A stretch of 35,222 nt of DNA, taken from Trichoplax adhaerens (lineage: Eukaryota > Placozoa > Uniplacotomia > Trichoplacea > Trichoplacidae). Below, one piece after another: positions 31,453-35,222 of the stretch. The notes beneath the pieces were generated by a model that did no database searches, was not told the DNA's origin, and saw nothing but the letters and a program-made list of their open reading frames with translations. Location: contig NW_002060994.1 of assembly GCF_000150275.1 (NCBI RefSeq), positions 9,866 to 45,087 on the forward strand, written 5' to 3'. A program made the translations under genes and the position numbers. Within the stretch, counting starts at the first letter, position 1. Every line of letters begins with the position of its first letter.

Positions 31453-32762
31453 AGCGTAAATCTCTCCAACTGTAAAACTAATTGTTCACCTTCATATCAC
31501 TGTACTAGATTCCTCTATAATATATACGTAAAATTTATCGATATATTATCGAATAATACTCAGGTATTGAGATTACTCGAAGATGAAACTGACATCAACT
31601 AAGTAACAACCAAAGAATTTAATACTGAATAATTACGATTTCAGAATGATCTGTACGCAACTATACACACTATTTTGTAATCTTTGACTTTCTGCTTGTA
31701 TAATCTGTAGATTACCGATTATTTCCCCTACGAACATATTTACGTAATTTATTGCAAATTTTGGGAACTTGATGATAGTCATGACATGCTAATTACTAAG
31801 GAAGATCTGTATAGGTATAACAATCAAAGTTATTATCAAATTTAGGGTGGTTTGATCCTCTTAAGAACATTTATTGTGTGACATTTTTGTTAATTATCAT
31901 TTTACCATAGCTCTTTCAAGAAAGATTATAGATAAAATATTCTCTGGTGCCGTCACAACAATGAAATCCGAAACACTGACTTTTGAAGAATTTGTTTGGT
32001 TTTTATTATCGAAGGGGGATAAGAAACATCCAAAGAGGTAGATTTCCTATTGGAATTAACCAGATCTACTACAGAACTTACTCTGAAGATGATATTTGTA
32101 TGTAATATCATTATGCTATATTTCGTCTTGTAAACTAGCATTGAGTATTGGTTCCGATGTATGGATCTTGATGGTGACAAATATTTGTCTACATATGAAT
32201 TGGAATATTCTTACAGCGAGCAGTACTGCAGAATGGAATCTCTTGATGTGGAGGCCGTTAAATTTGAAGATTTGCTATGTCAGGTTGACCAATGATTATG
32301 CAGTTGCCGCATACAGCATAACCTTAGTCAGGGGTTCTCAGTTGTTCCTGCCTTGGTTTTGGACAGTTGCAATTGCCAATTATACAGTATAATTATTAGA
32401 TAGTTTACGCTATAGCAATAAAGTTTATTTATATATTCATATTAATTTGATGCAGATGATAGACTTAGTGAAGCCCAAAATAGAAAATATTATCACTGTC
32501 CAAGATATCAGGGCTTGCGTCCTGGGTCACGTTTTCTTCAACGCCTTTTTAAATTTCAGCAAATTTATTGAATATGAGCAACGTGTTCCATTAGCAGATA
32601 AAGTACAGTAACAGATCATAATGTTGTTATAGTTACAGTGTCTTTGCAATTGTAATGTAATTGCTTGTAACTCCTAATAATTACGACATTGACGATAAAT
32701 TTTCAGATATGACCTTTTGGGAACGTTATGCTATGAATGAATATGAATTACTCGTAGCCTAA
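31453..32762 (+). pseudogene. PP2A regulatory subunit B'' (PPP2R3-type), 3' half, apparently damaged
   Basis: Exons: from 31453-31563 (start unclear) to 31602, 31711-31828, 31911-32037, 32139-32283, 32456-32602 and 32707-32762. The product matches the C-terminal half of B'' subunits, which target PP2A to substrates. It has [63 protein letters not shown] with a canonical EF-hand loop (DLDGDKYLSTYE), LCQ, MIDLVKPKI and FWERYAMNEYELLVA. Four internal junctions agree in phase. Two problems: TAA (31600-31602) replaces the Gln of DINQ at the first exon's end, and the last junction (32602 to 32707) is out of phase. The final TAA at 32760 may be a natural end. Upstream exons are missing and Gypsy debris lies there. 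It is either a truncated pseudogene or a real gene with draft errors. Confidence 0.75.
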
Positions 32763-33049
32763 GAGGGAACAGTGGAGGACTAGTACTCTTTGTGAATCTG
32801 GAGAATTCTTTTTAGAATTTAAATCCTTTATTGTTACGTTAGTAATTGATTTAGTCTTAGTTCACTAGTTTTAGATTAAATTTAACTATTGCTCTATCAT
32901 CAGGTATGAAGAAACTGATACATTCGAAGGACAAGGGGCAGTTTAATGACTTCTACTTATTGTTGTGAACTTGTAATATTCTTTAAAACAAATTTTCTAA
33001 GTGACTGTGTGATTAAAATGTAATGAAATGCAATGTGTAGAGATCAAGC

Positions 33050-34020
33050 TACGAAACTTAAACAAACTTTCATTCTACTTTCGTTGCACTCCGGTCGACT
33101 TAACGCTAATACTTTGACACCAAATAAAATTTGGGGAAATAACCGAACAACAATTTATTTCAAAACAAAAATGGAGAGAAGTATAAACCGAACAACCTTA
33201 CAAATACTTAGCTTTAAGTATTATTAAAATAAATGACAGACTTAAAAACTGTCAACGACCAAACAACCTTTCAAAAAGAAGAACGTTTTAACTTACGACA
33301 ATTCGACCCCGAAGGCCTTTTAAATTCAACAAGCTCTTCAAATAAAATCTTCTTCTACTCTCCCTCTAAATTTTCTAATTGCACTATCATTTATAGGCTT
33401 CGTAGAGCCGTCAAAGGTATTTAAAACTAAATATTTGCTAACCAATCGCTCTTAAGATCCGTTTTACAAAACTACTTTGCACCATTTAAGAAAACAAAAA
33501 TCATTCAAAGTTCAGACACAATTTACCCTACGATTCCCTTACAAAACACTATAAAAGTAACAAGCTAACTATAAAAATACATCAAACTTCATTTCTAACA
33601 TAATTTCTATCATTAATACACTACAAAAAGCTAAAAATCAACCTTTAATCATCAAGATTTAGTCATAAAAACAACATTCTAACTACCTAACAATCAACAC
33701 AACCTCTGCCAATTTCCATCTTATTTTCTATTTTTCTCACTAAATCTCCTAATGTGACTTCAAGTCACGTCATAAAATTCCAAAGTTTCAAATTGATAAC
33801 AAAAAGTCCAAATCTCAAAAATCAACTCTTACGATATTTTTCATGAACAAAAATCCAAAAATTAAAACAGAAAAATTATAATTCAGACATAAATTAAAAA
33901 TAAACCCGACCGGTTCCAAAACAGGAAAATTATATCGGACACAAATCCGGAAAAATTCGCTTTTTATGAAGATCACAGTAATCGCTTATCAAAAAAATTT
34001 ATATGACTACTACGACTACT
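33050..34020. other. G-poor, A+C-rich strand-skewed block
   Basis: Across nearly 1 kb the + strand is strikingly poor in G. For example, 33661-33720 has about 18 C and 2 G, while flanking DNA is balanced. Two adjoining ORFs (33033-33227 and 33233-33424) are open but of biased composition and unrecognised. I see no domain motifs. It could be a retroelement piece, an organelle-derived insert or a transcription-coupled skew. Confidence 0.6.
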
Positions 34021-35222
34021 TTTCTGACATTCGCCATTAGTATCGCTTAGTATTCGCGAGTATTGACAGTTGATGTTTTAGCGTCAGATTGTACTGTAAC
34101 TGTACGAGTATAGACTACATTACAGTACTTTATCGTCATGTTATAAATCCCCTTTCTCTAAGGATAGGGTTTTGTTTACAATTGAATAGACGATGAAACG
34201 CCCTTTCTTTAGATTAGGCATTTGCTCTATAGGGCTACTTCTATAGTAATCTATAGAATACCTTGTAAAATAATGAAGAAGAAAAGATGGCGACATGATG
34301 ATTTGGCAGGGTAAAACTTAAAGAAACTATCACTTTCTAGGTATTTTGTATAGTAAAATAATACTAATTACATACTAAAAACTACAAAGAACTCTACTTT
34401 TAGTCCTTTTACTACAAAAGGTAGTAAAATTACTAATAAGATTTTTTAAAATAAACTTGGTGAACTTTACTTAACTTCCAATAAGCATTGTAGCATATAT
34501 CCTATTACATTCGCAGTCGTAAATAAGATTTCTGGTAATTTAAAATAATATATATTTCAGCTTATTTAGTATCTAGACAGTATGGCATAGCAAATACTGT
34601 TTACGTAAATTCTTTAAGCTGCATTTGTAATGCTAGTGACGCGTGTCTTTCTTACAATCTTACTTATGAAGCCCAACGTTGTAAAATTGCATTTTTGATA
34701 GCATTGATAGGGATATCCTGAAATATATTCAATTTTATATTGTGTATAATTTTGAGTGAACTATGATAGCGAAGATGTTAACTATTGGCTATAGTATTAA
34801 TAAATTCTTTCGTGTCCAAAAAAGAGATTCTACTCGGAAATCTTTAATAAATAAATTAAAGCTAGTGTTAATGTCATACAAATGATTTTGCATTGTATTT
34901 ATGTATGGATTAGGTACCTTCTGTTTCAACAGTGTAGAATTTGTATTATTTTTCATTCGAAATTTTAAATTTAACCTTTTGTCCAAACTTGTGATAATAT
35001 AGCCACGAGAATAATAGAAAAGCTGAACACTTGCAACAATCGTAAAGGTAAAAAACATTCTATGCCGTGTTTTTCTATCTCGTGATCCCTATAAGACTGT
35101 ACGTATCACTGATTTACAGCTGATTTATAAAGCATGCCCGCAAGGAAGCGAAAGTAAAATTCTCAACTATCTCACTTTGAGCGCCATAAATTTGTCGATT
35201 CTTATAAAGATACAGCTATGCT
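34021..35222. other. No gene recognised
   Basis: AT-rich. The 89-codon minus-strand ORF at 34789-35058 begins with a hydrophobic stretch and continues basic, but resembles nothing I know and has no supporting signals. Confidence 0.45.
34407..34429. repeat. Perfect 9-bp hairpin, 5-base loop
   Basis: TTTTACTAC at 34407-34415 and GTAGTAAAA at 34421-34429. The surrounding 34340-34440 is rich in further TAGTAA/TTACTA pieces. Confidence 0.6.

Noticed and set aside
32096-32392. 98-codon + strand ORF
   Set aside because: It is a shadow frame over the PP2A B'' exon at 32139-32283 and runs through its intron.
14296-32762. Alternative genetic code (TAA as Gln, TGA as Trp)
   Set aside because: TAA and TGA sit at conserved Gln and Trp positions in several relics. 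But the intact genes end in TGA, TAA and TAG, the 19-exon gene has no internal TAA or TGA, and the relics also have frameshifts and stops at other residue types. Decay explains it better.

Overview
The window looks like animal nuclear DNA. It is AT-rich and gene-poor, and genes are split by short GT-AG introns (about 45 to 350 bases plus one of 1.8 kb). It is littered with decayed transposons and carries one ambiguous base (28977), as a draft scaffold would. There are no operons, ribosome binding sites or bacterial-type genes. The families present (Apaf-1-like STAND ATPase with WD40 repeats, PP2A B''-type subunit, Helitron, Tc1/mariner, Ty3/Gypsy) point to a metazoan. I cannot fix the phylum.

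Layout. 1-2.6 kb: mostly featureless, with a candidate orphan exon, a hairpin cluster and a small ORF. 2.66-12.2 kb (+): the main gene. I assembled it by eye from 19 exons whose splice phases all agree. It predicts about 1,723 residues: a 467-residue N-terminal region I do not recognise, an NB-ARC ATPase (Walker A, Walker B, GLPL and LHD motifs), a winged-helix/helical arm and about 770 residues of degenerate WD40 repeats. It resembles an Apaf-1/Dark apoptosome protein whose CARD has been replaced by a new domain. 14.3-15.2 kb (+): broken Helitron helicase. 17.7-18.4 kb (-) and 20.5-21.3 kb (+): two single-exon paralogs, head to head, of a family I do not recognise. 23.2-24.95 kb: a 26-bp AT-rich minisatellite with a higher-order duplication of about 515 bp. 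25.3-31.4 kb: a transposon graveyard (KRBA2-like integrase relic, an inverted Gypsy integrase fragment, a 186-bp tandem duplication, a Tc1-type DD34E relic, and a Gypsy relic with integrase upstream of reverse transcriptase). 31.45-32.76 kb (+): the 3' half of a PP2A B'' (PPP2R3-type) subunit gene, with two apparent lesions. 33.05-34.0 kb: a block almost devoid of G on the + strand.

The candidate novel system is the 2.66-12.2 kb gene. The NB-ARC and WD40 architecture suggests a protein that senses a ligand, oligomerises using ATP, and then presents its N-terminal region as the signalling part. That part is not a recognisable CARD, death domain or TIR. A stop codon and AATAAA inside the first intron could also release the N-terminal region as a free protein. 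The lineage-specific paralog pair nearby shows no visible functional link to it.
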